Positions 49,501 through 63,186 are shown, counted from the first letter of the stretch. The stretch: 64,000 bases of DNA from Osmia lignaria lignaria (GCF_051020975.1 NC_135043.1:10292001-10356000), one strand, 5' to 3'. Notes: generated from the letters alone by a model not told the origin. A program made the numbers and translations.

Positions 49501-52500
49501 CGTTTTCACTTATAATTACTAGCAGTGGTGCTACCTGTGTGACGTGAAATTGTTTCGGCTTAAAAGAAGTTAATTTACGAGAAACTTATTTTCTAATTTG
49601 ACCTACTTTATGTGAGACATTCTGTATAGATGAATAGCTGATTTTGATTTAAATTTTTATTTTCATCAGGATCCATCCACGATGCATGATTCGTCGAAGA
49701 GGAGAAGCATGCATCATCCAGAAATTTCATCCCCCTACGAGGAGAGTTTCGTGGAAGGAAAGAAAAGGTTCCTCTACTTCTACCTACAACTTTCAGCCTA
49801 CAATTCGGTGGCTAGGAACGAGCTTACACCCTTTCGCGCGGTCGGCTCAACCACTCGTGGCCCGACCAACCTCTACCGAGTGCCAAGTGTGGCGGGAATT
49901 ATGCAATTATTGCATTGCGCCCGACAATTGTCGCGGAAAACGGCGGCTGCCTGAATGGCCTGAGTGTCTCGGGGAAAGGGGAAGGGCGAGAAGCAGGGAT
50001 TTCCTCGTCGATTTACTACCGTGTACCTCGTACGTTTCGTTCCCCGTTTAATTCATCCCTCGAAAACCGATTCTGAAGACGAAGAATCGCGTCTGAACGC
50101 GGTCGTAACACGTTCTTCGCAATGAATACTTATGAAAGGATGTTTAACCACTCCACTTTTTCTTTCAATTCTAAATTGTTTAGAGCTACAGAATTTCTTG
50201 ATTATAGGAACGAAAGAGAATAGGAAAATTGACTTTCTAAGATTGTACTTTAAATTCAAATGAAAATCTAAAATGCTGAGTTGAATCTAAGATGGAGGAT
50301 TTTTGCATGTCGCTGTAAATCAGGAATCCTTTTGATTTCAGTATGCGTCTTTGAAGATCCTCCGGGAGAAAGTCTCGCATCTCGTGCCATCGATTAATCA
50401 ATCAAATTAACGCGTTGCGTGAATGCTTGGAATTTAAGATAAATGGTTAAACATTCTTCAACAATTGAAGAGTACATCTCTGTTTTAGGTGGAGAGTTCG
50501 TGGAAGTTTGATCCATAAAAAAAGGAATCGAGTCTGCCACTGTTAATAAAGATGCCAATCTATGCTTTCTGATGAATGCGGGTATAATATAGATTAGCCG
50601 AACAAATATACAGACCCAGCTGAACGTGGCCATTTAGACTATTCTTACTTGCTTCTTAATGGTATCCTATATTTGCACGCACAGATTTTGCGTTCGAACA
50701 ATGCCTTCATTATATAATCCGTTTTGAATAACTTACTGTTCTGATTTTTAGAACTGAAGTGTTCGATAAGGTCTCCTGGTAAACGGATAAGAGAATGAAA
50801 GTACATAATTTAATCTTGATAAAAAATTCATTCTATCAATAAGTTTCTATTACGATAAAGCTGTTACTTTATCTAGTTTTCTTTACTATAGAAAAAGGAT
50901 GATTACTGTCATTGTTTTTTAACAATCAAAAACTTGTTACAGAGTCCAATTAAGAGCCATTGATTTATGAACTTCTGATTTGAATATACAACCCTGGACA
51001 AGCAGTCACAATATTCAACTGTTGATATTGGATACCTGAAATTTAATTACCCCTCAAGAAAATAAACGATGAAGAAGTTCATATGCAGCTGGGTCGATTG
51101 AAAATCATGGGATCTATAAATTTTATGGTTGGATGAGGAACTCTTTCTCTAAAGATCCTTCTTCATTCTCATCACCTCTTTGAAACTGATGATGATGACG
51201 ATTAAAATAGTTACATAAATAATAGCTTGCATATATTTAACCCGGAAGCCGTCCACAAAGGGCTAAAAAGTCTATTCGAAAGAGAAGAATGTCTACGTGA
51301 ATACGAAGCAGCCAGAATGACCATGCCAGGAACTATAACAACGAGACGATTCGCAAATAAAGTGGACCTGAACGAAATCTGCAAACACGAGCGAGGCAAA
51401 CGGGCCGCTCCATTAATATTCCTGCAGCAGGATTCGAGCAAGGAACGTACGGTTCGTCGAGTCTATCTCTCTCTCTCTCTCTCTTTGGTCGAAGCTATAA
51501 AAATTAATTAGCTCTTGAAAGGAGAGGTCGACCGGTGTCTAGAAGCTTGTACGAGTGAGAGACCAACCTCAGGCGACGAGTAGAAATAATCATGGATCGA
51601 ACCGAGCGGAGGTTCCAGTTAGCTGCCTCTTGTCATGGATCTTCCAATGGATGATAGATACCATACCCTTCGAACTGCTTTCGATGCACAACCTTCCCTC
51701 CCGGACGTTGTTACAAGGTATAATTAGTCATCGATTCGTTGCCTCGTCGATGATTGCTGGACTAGATCCTGGGAACGATTTGTTGAACCATCCTATTCCT
51801 TGCTCGATGGAATCGATTATGATCCTTGATTGTATAGAGATACTAAATATTTTCTCGTATAAAAATTTCAAGCTAAGACATCTTTATTGTTCCAGGAAAA
51901 CTGTAGCAATCCAGTTCGATTCGAAAATGAAAGAGGAGCCTCTGTGATTCGAAGCAGTATTATACAGGACGAAGGGAAATTCGATTATGGCCAGTATCCA
52001 CAAATTGCCTTCTAGTTAGCCGGAGTATCTTGCGGTCGAACTATCGCGAGATAATTACACTTCAGCCGCTATAATAGCAAGTTAGTTATAGACCCGGGGA
52101 TCTTGGTCGGGAACTACGAGACGGTTGATCGAGCACATTCACGCCGGGCACCAGCCAAGTCCTAATGTCACCGTTTTCTTCTGGTAAAGGCAAACTTTGC
52201 CTCGTCGAATGTTTGAGGAAGCCCGTGTCATCGGAGCTAATGTTAAACCTGCTTCTGCTGCTTCTTTATTTGTCTTTCCATGGATCCTTCTTCTCGGCTA
52301 AGTTATTTTGAAAGCTTGGACTACATCGATTAAAGGTAACTCGATGGCTGTGTATTACAAAAACTTTAATGATTTTTTAAATGAATTCTTTCACTGTTTG
52401 TAAATGGTAATAGACACTTCTTCCAAAGTTTCCCAAGATTTGAAAGGTGTCTGCAAAAGTTAACCCAGTGAAGGTTCAGGTTGTGTGCACTGGCGTCCAG

Positions 52501-54700
52501 CACGAGAGCCCTTCACCATCGGAACAATAAAACCATTCGTGAGAGAGTGAAACACCTCTGGAAACCGTTCTTCAGGTCCAGGTAAGTTTGTCCAGTTGAA
52601 CGTTGAAAAATCCTCGGTCCTAAAAATTTCTCACAACGATCCAACTAATTTTAGTATTTCATTTGCAGGAATACAGTTTGAAAATGAGAAAAAGGTCACC
52701 TGTTAAGAATGGTTATAAAACAAAGATAATCAACGGCGCCTGAAAAGAGGCAGCAATAAAAGATGAATGACTACCCCATCGTAAACACTCGATGGAGCTT
52801 ATAACTCAGGTGGAGGACCTCACAAGCGAAACGCATTAATAGCACCGAAAGGTGGGGGTGAAAAAGGAAAAGGGGTACCAGCTAGTCGGACGATTTGAAG
52901 ATTTATGCTCATCCATCGGCAGGTCTTGAGTGGCTCCTCGAGGAACGGGATCACCCGCCACGGAAATTAATTGGCGGGACGAAGAAGTGGCAGTGAAAAG
53001 CCGTCACTGGTTTCCACCCATTGTACTCCTTGTGGTTATGACTCGCTGGTGCCGTAGGACAGGCTCGAGAAAGAGAAAAAAAGAGAAAGAGAGGGACTTG
53101 GTCGAGGTGAGAGTCCGTAAGTGAGTAGGTAGTTCTTGGGGCACTCGATTGTTCGACCCTCGAGGGGGTTCGTAGACGAAACCACCGTCTCTGTATGCAC
53201 GTTTCTGAGTGCTATAAAGAAGTCCTGAACGAAACTCATCCCCCTACTGATGCCAAACTGCCTCGTAAAATTCGTTTCGCGACCGTGCCTGCTTCTGTTT
53301 CGGCATCCTTTGAACGAAGATCACGATTGGAAACCTGAGGAAGATGATTTTTTTAAGCAATCTTTTTTAACACCTTTCGTGTGTTATATAAGTAAGAAAG
53401 CGTAGAATTTCTATCCAAAGTCTAGCCGGTGGAAAAAATTGAAAAGCCGCGCTAATTCACTCGACAATGCCTCCGCAGCACGTTGGAACGAAAGTTTATC
53501 AGGGGACTCTCGCGAGAAACGACCTTTGGCTGGTCGCCAATCGCGGCACGATCTTCCGGGGGCTCATGGCCAATGACGAGGACCACTCTTGTCGCACGGA
53601 CTTGCATAATTTATTATCGACGAACTTTTCCTCGATTTCAAACGTCGAATGCCTGCGCTCGGTAACGAAAAATTCGCAGACTGGCCGACGATTAAACGCT
53701 GACCTTGCTAGTTCCGTTTGCTTACGTAGAGCGTCATTCGATCATCGAACGATTCTCCAACGTGTCATTGCACTTGACTCAGTCGAATTTATGGTACGTC
53801 AGATAAAATTTTAATATCAGGTGATCATGATTGAATAATTCTTTAATGAAACTATTTCCTTTTACAGGTTTTTCATTTGTAAAGTATTACACAGTGGATG
53901 GAAAGCCTTTGATTAATGGTAAAAGTTGCTTTATGTTAAATTCCATTTGTAGATTTTAAGATCTTAAGCAATTCAAGATCACGTTATCAGTAATCCACAC
54001 CGATCCACCAGGTTCGTCGTGGCAGCAGTCGTTCGCGGACCATTCGCGATCCGCGAGATGGAAGAGAGACGAGGGTACCGTGGTTGTTCGCCCTCGAAAC
54101 GAGACGTTGGTGACGCACGGTGATGGATGCACCGGCATTTACCAAAGTCGTTCGCGACTCTCGCTCGAGTCGCCTAGACGATAGAAGGATCAGGGTGTAA
54201 AAAAACAGCGAGGGAGGAAGGACAAAAGAAAGAGAAACGCGAGGGAGGCGGAGGCGAGATCCAAAGACGACCAGAGGGGAAGAGAAAGGTAAAAAGGAAA
54301 AAAAAAAAAAAGAAAAAGGAAGGGAAAGAGAGGTGCGCGCGGAATTCAGAAGCAGAAAAAGGGATGAGAAAAAGGGAAAGATAGAGAGAAAGAGGTGAAA
54401 GAGAGAAAGGGAGAAATGGAGAGAGAAAGTAAGGATTAGATCTCAGGGTGAGTGGGTAGGATTGGATTTGGCAGAGGCGGCTCTGTTGGTGGTAGAAGGT
54501 GCTGGAGGTAGAAGGAGGAGGAAAGGGGAGGCAAGAGACTTTGGTTGGTGTCCGAATGGTGGTGGTGGGGTTGCAGATGGGAAACGCACCGACGAAGGGA
54601 GAGCGCCAGAGAAGGAGACGTAAAGTGACAGAATAGGTGGTGGTGTAGGTGAACTGGACAACCACCAGAACCTCTCTCTTTCTCTCTCTCTATCTCTGCC
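43541..54700. other. Long region without a convincing gene
   Basis: Scanned for spliced exons; nothing reached support. Candidate frames at 46951-47358, 48441-48722, 51555-51947 and 53467-53814 (all +) lack recognisable domains. The last is preceded by a TATATAAG box near 53385, and the 48.3-48.7 kb one by an acceptor-like TTTGCAG at 48319. Splice-like borders also frame a short segment at about 46074-46121. Purine-rich low-complexity sequence covers 54180-54450. The region could be intron or regulatory DNA. Confidence 0.4.
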
Positions 54701-54702
54701 AG

Positions 54703-54740
54703 TATTTAAGGGAGAGTCGCGAGCGTAGCGCGCCAGTTAC
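54703..54740 (+). promoter_or_regulatory. TATA-like box plus initiator, candidate sPLA2 promoter
   Basis: TATTTAAG at 54703-54710 is followed 32 bp downstream by an initiator-like CCAGTT (A at 54735), the standard spacing. A CT-rich tract (GAGA-type) lies just upstream at about 54671-54695. The next plus-strand gene is sPLA2 at 56395, whose first coding segment is preceded by an acceptor-like GTGTCCAG at 56360, so this could be the promoter of a noncoding first exon. Confidence 0.4.
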
Positions 54741-56394
54741 TACGGCCGATTGCCTCCACGAGGTGTTCATGATACACCGGTAGGAGACAACGTGTACAGA
54801 GTCCGAAAGAAAGGGCGCGAAAGAGACCGTCTTCACCCACGTGGCTTGTTTTCTCGCAAATTTTCCTACGTATCCCCTCTTTCCTACCCTTATTTTTATC
54901 GTGTCCCTCTGTCTAATATCGAGTAGAATCAGTGTTCCTTGGAACCGGAAGTTCAACTCTGACCAGACGTTTAATATTGCAGAGGGTAAAAAGTGGTACT
55001 CGATAGGAAGTGTTAAGAGGAACCGTGATTCATTGAACATGAACGAATGTGCATTTTTTGAAGAGTTGAGTCACGGTCCACGGAAGTGCACGATTTATGG
55101 AAGAGTTTGAACGCTCAGGATTTTTTGGATCATTCGTTGCTGAACCGTGCAGATGAGGGTGCTACGAAGGTACGAAGGGATTGACACGAATTCGTTTTTA
55201 AAACGATGTGGCAGATTTTCATTTTCGTATTTCGATTGAGTTATAGATGAATCATCACCGACCAGGTGTTTATCATTTTATTTTTTGAGTAGACTTTCTC
55301 TCGGTAAGATGTTAAAAATTTAATGAGACTAGAGTTTTACCGTAGACATCAAAGAGCGCGTGTATGTATTTCGTTTCCGTTTTTATCATGAAAAAATGAA
55401 TAAGTCGTTTATGAGCGATTAGGTTTGCAGAAAAAGTAGAATCACCAAAAATTGCAAAAAAATACGATACCGATACGTGCTGCTGTTATCTTTTTATTCT
55501 GTTGAATTACACGAGTAACGGTGATAACGCTTTTGCGAGGAACTGCATGAAAACTAATCATTGTGACGTTGCGATTAAAAGCCGGTAAAAAGATTAATCT
55601 TTATTAACCGAAATGATTTTAAACGAAACAAAAATAATGTTAATTAAAAACTTATAAAATTAAGCGATAATTATAAAAAAGAGAAACGTTGAATATCATA
55701 CGAATTATGAAATAGCAAATTTTTAAATATCGATTCTTAGAATTTGTTAATAATCTACATTATCGTGTATGATAATGATAATTTCCTGTTTCTTTTTCTT
55801 ATTTACGGCTTTTTCGAAAAATACCAAACAGTTTTTTAATTAAACTTGTTTTTATAGATATCAAACGTGTTAATTACGTAAGAGTTATCCAGGGATACGA
55901 TTTCTTTTTATCTTCGCGATGAAAAGAAAATGATTAAACGTCCGATGGCCAAATGCCAAACAGTTCTCTGTAAGCGACGAGGATCGAGGCGGGTGGTATC
56001 GGCGTACGGTGTATGTCAAAGACACGACACTTTAATTTCTTTAAATCGCGACAGAATACCGGAAACTGATAGCTGGTTACATCGTTCTTCCGTTTGACGA
56101 GGTTGCTTTACGACGAACCATCAGTCAAATCCGATAACAGATACGTGAAATTGTGGCAGACGAAAAAGCCACTATATCAATAATCCTTTGATTAATAATT
56201 AATCTGTAACTCAATCTATTCTCAATTTTTAATTAACATTAAAATAAAAATTGAATGGTAAAAGGAGAATGTAAACTTGAAATTCTTCTGATAGTTAAAA
56301 ATAAAGTAAAATTCAGTTTGTTAGTCAAATACCAAGCAGATGAATATCATGTGTGTCCAGAGAAAGAAGACGAATCGTTTGGATCCGGTACTCG

Positions 56395-58979
56395 ATGCTG
56401 CTGGCATTAGGGTTGCTCCTGGTGCTGTCGGATGCCAGAGCTCTTCATCAACAATCGAACGTCCTCCAGTTCTCAAATTCCTCCTTAGAAATCAGCAGGA
56501 CCTCTAATCGTGGCATCTCGGTCACCAGGATCTTAAAGGACGGTGAACTCGAACGGATCGTTCGTTTTCCAGGAATCTGCGCCAAGGAAACCATCGTCGA
56601 TTGGGGGTAAAAGATCAGCGGTGCTTCTTGAAATTATTTTTTCTACCTAATCATCTATCAGACCCATACAACGCGTGTCCCTTGATTAACCAGAAGGATG
56701 GAAGTTTATCTAAACGAACTTTAAACGGGGTCAGGAAGATTCTTCGATGGAAATTATTCATCTGCCAAGTGTTTTTTCACCGACGAACAACAGCATGGCC
56801 CTATCCCCCTTTGTTAGAATAACATTTTCTCGGCTGGAAGTAAATCTCTGGAAGCATCCCTACCAACCCTCCGATGGAAGCGGAGGAGGAGGAGGAGCAA
56901 GAGGATGCGCTTGTGGTCTGGGTGTTAGCAAACGGGAAAACAATGCTGCCTTTCTCGAGCATTGCCAATACTCGTGGGAGCTGCTGCGTATGCATTTAAC
57001 ATCGGTTACCTCTTTCAAACGATGTCGTTTCACCAGGAACGTATCACTGATACAGCCCATCCGTTTGCAGCCACGATGGACGCGTCCTTGTCAAGCCGCG
57101 GGAAGCTCATAGAATTACAGCGACACGCTAAATCGAGTCACTGGACTATCTTTAAAAAAAAAAAAGGTCGCTTTGAGACCTGGAATCCACTTTTAGTTAT
57201 TGACGCTTTATGTTAAAATGTCGAGTATTCATTTACAGTATTGTCAAATAACATCTGATATTTTGCAAGAGATTCAAATTATCGTTGTCTCGTTAAATTT
57301 CCGGATCGAAGAAGAATTTATCGTGTTCAGCCGTGGACAGTGACCGCTAAGCCAAGCAAGGCCTTAAGCCGAAAAGCGGCAAGTTAAGTAAGCAAGGATT
57401 AGGCGCTTGCTGGCAGGAGCAGCACTGTGTCCTGGAACGAGAGCCTGTTCCTGTCCATGGACCAGTAGTTGTAACTCATCTGCGGATGCTCTCACGAGGA
57501 TACCAGGCTATTCCACACCGCGAAACGTCACCTTGCACTTAAATCGGTGAAAGCTCTTCGGCTGTTACGAGAAAAGCGCGGCTTGCGTGTTCTCATGATT
57601 TCGATCCGATCAATTTTTCATCGGCGATGCCTCGTTTCGCTTCCGAACGAACCCATCCTTTTTTTTTTCCCCTGTCTCTTCATCGATTTTATCATCTATA
57701 AATAATGTATCTCGATTGTAGGAGAATTAATATTTAAAGGATTAATTTTCTCACGTATGAAACTTTTATCCATCGATAACTTTCGAAGAACATGACGCAC
57801 GAAGATGTTTATCGACGCGTCGAAAATAAGGCGGGGGAGCATCGATCATAAGTGCACGTTAATCAGGAGCAACGCGTGCATAACTAATCTACCGTGAATT
57901 TCTCCCTCGATCTACTGCACCCTTTCGGACTTTCTCTTCCCTCTACCAAATCAAAGTCCACTCGTTTATTTTCTCATCGTGCGATTGATTGGCCCTGAAA
58001 CTTAAATTTTCTGTTTTATATATGTTCCTGATAGAGGCACCGATGTGGCGTTAAGGCAAGTCTGGCTGCAGGAAACAGGCAGAAGATTGCAACTGATATA
58101 CGAGGCTGGTGGTTTGACCGATTGTCTGGATGAAAAGGTTGATGACGACGATGACCAGGAATCCTGCTCGTCGAGTGTGTACTCCGATGACTACGACGAT
58201 GATACGTCCGTTGAAATGTTCGATGTAGACGAGGAGAATCCTTCCAGGATCCCGCATAGTCTCTCCTGGCTATCCTCCACGTCTGAACTACGTCATCGGT
58301 GCTCTCATGTGAGGACCAGGGCGAGGAATCAACTCATTGCTCAGCACCGTCGCAGGTATCTTCTGTAAAAGGGATAATAGCCATGTTATAATAAGATCAA
58401 TTTCCACCCACTAAAGAATCTTAACTTCTTCTCTGCAGGAAGTTTGTGAAACTGTTGAATGGAACAACCAGCAACCACAGGCAGAGAAAGGGCAAGAGTC
58501 GTTCACGAAGAGATCTGCTGATGATCCCAGGAACGCAATGGTGCGGACGTGGTCATCGTGCCACGAAATACACGAATCTAGGAGGTTTCGGCAGAGCAGA
58601 TGCCTGCTGTCGTAGACACGACACTGCGTGCCCTTTCTTCATACCAGCTTTCGAAACGCGTTACGGTCTCTTCAATTGGGGTATCTCCAGCATGATGCAC
58701 TGTGCCTGCGACGAACGGTAGATTGAAAGAAAATTGAAAGAAGAAAGGTACCGTATTACATACCGATCCTATTTCTATCTTTACAGATTTCGAACGTGTC
58801 TGAAGATGGCTGGTACGTCATCGGCTAATTTCATCGGTAAAATCTTCTTCGACGTGTTGAAGACAAAGTGCTTCATCCTGAAACCGCAGAAGACGTGCAC
58901 AAAATGGTCCTGGATGGGTAAATGCCAACATCACGAGTATAGAAAACAGGCTCACATTCGCGACAATGTTCCTTATTAA
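56395..58979 (+). CDS. Group III secreted phospholipase A2 (pro-enzyme)
   Basis: Four exons: 56395-56606, 58035-58355, 58439-58717 and 58787-58979. They are GT-AG with consistent phases and total 1005 nt or 334 aa. The start begins a signal peptide (MLLALGLLLVLSDARA). Residues about 107-140 form a very acidic Asp/Glu-rich stretch. RSRR at 199-202, a furin-type site, directly precedes the catalytic domain, which would start at DLLMIPGTQWCGRGHRA. That segment holds the calcium-binding loop (WCGRG, 212-216). The catalytic pair is His238-Asp239 in ACCRRHDTAC. The released domain (203-334, 132 aa) is about the size of bee venom PLA2 (134 aa), the best known member. The family hydrolyses the sn-2 ester of phospholipids using calcium. 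The long propeptide suggests a non-venom, regulated secreted enzyme; that is inference. An in-frame stop at 56341 excludes unspliced upstream starts. Confidence 0.88.
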
Positions 58980-60287
58980 CGCGTTGCCTGCTACGCTAGA
59001 TTCGCCGAAAATCGTTCCAAGGAGTAATTTTATTTTGAAAAGCTCCAGTCTATTTACTGTAACTAGTTCTATCTAATGGACGTACTTTCAAGTATTTAGA
59101 AAAGTTATTTATATTGTATTTGGGTAAGATCATTTCCCATCAAATGGGTGATAGATCCCTGTGGAAATTCATGCGTATGGCAGTCAACGTGCTACTAAAC
59201 CGTGAAGAACTGTAACGAGATAGCCGAATATCCTTCTTCTAGAGATGTCAATACCAATTCTCAGGGATGTAATAGTTTAACGAAGACGAAACGATCATCC
59301 TGCTGCATCGTCTGATCCCACGAATGACAATACATAAATCATGAAAAGACAACTTCGTAATCGTTAGAGTAGAATGTTAATTCGATTTCATTTTATTCAT
59401 CAGTCGTAAGAGTTTTCATAGATTCATCTTTGTACGATTCTAATCTATAATACATTGATAGGATATTAAAGGAAATACAATGAAATCGTTCGAAATAGAC
59501 AGGGTATAATTTCTATTATATATACGCTAATTGTGTAGTCGTCATCGTCCTAAAAGATGCCAAATAAATTATTCTGTAGATAAATTATGGTGAAATTTGT
59601 ACATATCGAGTAGTTATAATTTTTCAAGCATGAGAAAATTAGACAGGATCAACGCTAGCTTAGTTAAACCAAGGGTAATCATTAAGAAATGAAAACGAGT
59701 AAATTTTTCGTCTAGAAACTGTACGTGATTTATCGTTCATTTTTACTTAAATTTATTTCATGCTAACTGTATTCGTCCACGTATTCGGTATGTTTGTATT
59801 TATGTATGAATGAGGTACATTCTTAGAATATGTAAAATGCTGGTGACTAAGTAGATAGATATTGTAACAGAATCATATGGCTGAAACGTGATATTTCAGA
59901 AACTTAAGGATAGATACAAAACAATATCTTAAAAAATATCATAACTCGTATATTATCGTAGTAAGTTTGTTTTTACGTATTATTGCATTATAAATTTATG
60001 TGTACATTGTATAAATGGAAATAACACGCACACAGTTTGCAAACTATCAAGAAACTAACTAATAGGTTTATCATTGTAAATATGTATAATAGGATGTACT
60101 ATCATCTTTAACAAAGTGTAAAACATATTACAAAAATGATTAGAATACAATCTTACGAAGCGACATAAGATCAATTTTGAATTTTCCCGTGGTTTTATTC
60201 GCGCAGGTGTCTTCACCATACTCTGTAAAAACGCGCGGTCTCTCGTTAACTTAAAGATTAACATCTGAAGATATTCTCCCTTTGTTA
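58980..60287. other. Probable 3'UTR of sPLA2 and intergenic DNA
   Basis: AT-rich; no exon recognised. Several AATAAA words occur (for example near 59563), so the sPLA2 3'UTR may be long. Confidence 0.4.
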
Positions 60288-61527
60288 ATGATAAAGATTT
60301 CATGGAATAAGTCGATATCATTAACTACTAAATATTGTAGGCTGAAGGGAGATATTAAAAGTAACTCGACAATAAGTTTGAACTTGTTGAATATGAAGAT
60401 GGAGAAAAATGAAATTAAGACAAAGCAAGGTAAAATCGCTTGTCCACTGTCAGAATTAGATTTAGGTATCACTTTAAAAGGAGGTCAGAGTTTTAGGTAA
60501 TTTATCATTAATATGTAATTTATCTTCATTGAAAAGAACATAACCAACAACACTCTTTTTAAGGTGGTTCTCCCATGATGATGGCTACAGAGGAGTATTT
60601 AACAAATGTGTTTGGACCCTTAAACAAAATGATACTCATTTATTCTATGTAGTACAAGGTCTTTTAACAGATTCTATAAATTATGATCAGACACTGTCAG
60701 AGTATTTTAGATTAGACGTATCATTGAATGATTTGTGTAAAAATTGGTCTACAGTGGATCAACATTTTGAAAAATCCATGAATGAAACAAATGGTGTGAG
60801 AATTTTAAATCAAGATGTTGTTGAAAATGTGTTTTCTTTTATTTGCAGTTCAAACAACAACATACAAAGGTTTGTTAGAGAAGACACTTTGCTATACATA
60901 TCATTTATTTAATTGTATCATTTCTCTAGGATTTCAGGAATGATAGAAAAATTATGTGCATTGTTTGGTGAGAAAATCTGCACAGTTGATGATAAAGATT
61001 ATTATACTTTTCCATCCATTGAACCATTAACAGGAGAAAATATAGAAAATCAATTAAGGGAAGAAAAGTTTGGATATCGTGCAGGGTACATAGCAGATAC
61101 AGCAAAATGCTTACTGAAACATGGCGGGGCACAGTGGCTTTTAAACTTACACAAGAAAAACAATACATCATACATTGAAGCTAGAAAACAATTAATTACT
61201 TTACCTGGAATTGGTCCAAAAGTTGCAGACTGTGTATGTTTAATGTCTTTGGGACACTTAGATGCTATTCCTGTAGATACTCATATATTTCAAATTGCTA
61301 GAGCAAATTATTTACCTCACTTAGGACAGCAAAAAACAGTTACCCCAAAGATTCATGAAGAAATCAGCAATCATTTACGTGAGTTGTGGGGTCCTTTAGC
61401 TGGTTGGGCACAAGCTATTGTTTTCTGTGCAAAAATTAACAATGCTCCTGCTACTGCATCGACCAAAAAACGTAAAAATAGTAGAAACAAAAAAACTGTA
61501 AGTTCTAAGAGTCTTAAAAAACAATGA
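60288..61527 (+). CDS. OGG1: 8-oxoguanine DNA glycosylase OGG1
   Basis: Three exons: 60288 or 60393 to 60496, 60564-60869 and 60930-61527; GT-AG with phase 2 junctions. The start at 60393 gives 335 aa (human OGG1-1a is 345); the upstream ATG at 60288 gives 370 aa. The N-terminal TBP-like domain has LGITLKGGQSFRWFSH, and FSFICSSNNNIQRISGMIEK spans the second junction. The helix-hairpin-helix GPD motif LPGIGPKVADC carries the catalytic Lys (234 in the short form; human K249), and IPVDTHIF carries the catalytic Asp (253; human D268). WGPLAGWAQAIVF is also conserved. The C-terminus is basic, suggesting nuclear import. The enzyme removes 8-oxoguanine opposite C in base-excision repair in nucleus and mitochondria. 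It ends 70 bp from the stop of the opposing SPSB3. Confidence 0.95.
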
Positions 61528-61597
61528 CCGATATTATTTTAAATAATTTTTTTAATTAACACATATATTTATATATACATAAAAAATATTGTCTGAT

Positions 61598-62764
61598 TTA
61601 GTTGTCATTTGTACACTTCTTTTTCTTTTTTTTGCCAACACCTACTAGTGCAAAGTCAAAATCGTCAAAAATCATACAATCTCTTAAAAAGTCAAATTCG
61701 TCCATTTCGTCATCATCGTCCTCATCTAAAATAAAGTGTAGAATATTATAGTACAAACCATACTTGTTCTTATATGTGTATAAAGTAATACATTTACCTA
61801 AAGGTGTCTTTAAAATATCTGCAAAAATGCTTTCAGTAAGGTATCTTAATCCAGGAAACATTGTTGATAAATATGTTCTTTGAGAAGACTTTAATGCTGA
61901 TAAACATTCTATTTGTAAAGTTACTGGTACAGAACAACTACAAGTTAATCTCATTTTACTGTGGGCAGCTGTGGAGCTCACCATGGGATATAACACCATA
62001 TTCCGTAATCCGGTAAAAGCAATACCTGAAACGGAATTACAATGAATAAAAAAGTATAGAATTAATACATTTAGATATATTTACCTAAAGACTTTCTGTT
62101 AACAAAAAATTCTAATGTTCCCCTCCATGTATCTAAATATACGCCTACTAAGCTACCTTCCCCAAAGCATGGGCCATAAGTACGTTTTTTACCACAATAT
62201 TGTATATATCCCTGATAGGAGAAACCAAAGGACTCTTCGTCAAGCCCAAGAAATGAACAAAAGGTATGTTTTGTACTATTTAAATCCACTTTACTTGTAC
62301 CAAGTCCAACCATCTGAAAATATTCCATCATTAACAAATACAAAAGCTATGCATGTTAATATATGTACATAAATAATCTGTATTATTTACAATATCTGTT
62401 CCATAGATAGGTGTAAGCATTTTAACTTCCCAATAATGAAGTCTTCCTTTTTCTAATGCTTTGTTACCTCTTATAACTGCTGTACCATAACTAAATCCAT
62501 TATGAAACTTAACTTCTAAATCCTGTTCCGATAAAACAGTAGTATATGTGGTGTGTTCTTTGTCCCATGTCCATTCATGTACTGCAATTGTAGTAATAAC
62601 AATGTTGTAACAAAAACATTAAAAATATAAAAACAATGTCAACATTTATTTCAAGCAAAAATTGTTTCATTACCATTGTCTTCCCCGCAACGACAATTAG
62701 ATGAATTACAATTACAAAACTTTGTATATTCTGATAACCTTATAGGATCATAATCGAAATTCAT
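61598..62764 (-). CDS. SPSB3: SPRY domain-containing SOCS box protein 3
   Basis: Five exons on minus: 62764-62674, 62581-62391, 62313-62085, 62025-61798 and 61725-61598. They are GT-AG with consistent phases and total 867 nt or 288 aa. The N-terminus is short and Cys-rich (FCNCNSSNCRCGED). The B30.2/SPRY domain holds LHYWEVKMLTPIYGTDIMVG, HTFCSFLGLDEESFGFSYQG, VGVYLDTWRGTLEFF and YPMVSSTAAHSKMRLT, which match SPSB3 rather than SPSB1/2/4. A degenerate SOCS-like segment (FPGLRYLTESIFADIL) follows. The tail is acidic (DEDDDDEMDEFDF) and then polylysine. SPSB proteins are substrate receptors of Cullin-5 ubiquitin ligases; human SPSB3 targets nuclear cGAS. The gene is head-to-head with COX5A, across a repeat array. 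Confidence 0.92.
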
Positions 62765-63186
62765 AGTGTGAAGATGAAATGCCTCCGTTGCACTTCGATT
62801 ATTTTCTTATAAATTAATTAACTGTAGAGTAATTATTACTATACTCTGGTTTGTTCATAATCAACATACTACAAACAACATCGTATGCAGAGTTGCCAAA
62901 AGATAAATATGCAGCCGAGAGCATCGTGTATAAAATTCAGTGATTACAATAAAATTGGCAAGCATCGAGCACAGTAGGGTTTTAGACTAAATTAAAAAAC
63001 TCCGGAAAGAAATTAGAGGACGATTATTATACTGGTGCCCTCTACGTACGGGCCTGACTTCATTCTGGGGTGCCAGAGACCCCCTGGCATCATTGACGGT
63101 CTCTGCACACGGCCCTGTTATACTGGGGTACCTCAGACCCCGCTGCTAATTTCATTTGGGGTGCCAGGGACCCCGGTGGACCCGTG

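Noticed and set aside
53467..53814. Plus ORF of 115 codons behind a TATATAAG box
   Set aside because: The TATA context is suggestive but the product has no recognisable domain and ends in AT-rich sequence; not enough to call a gene.
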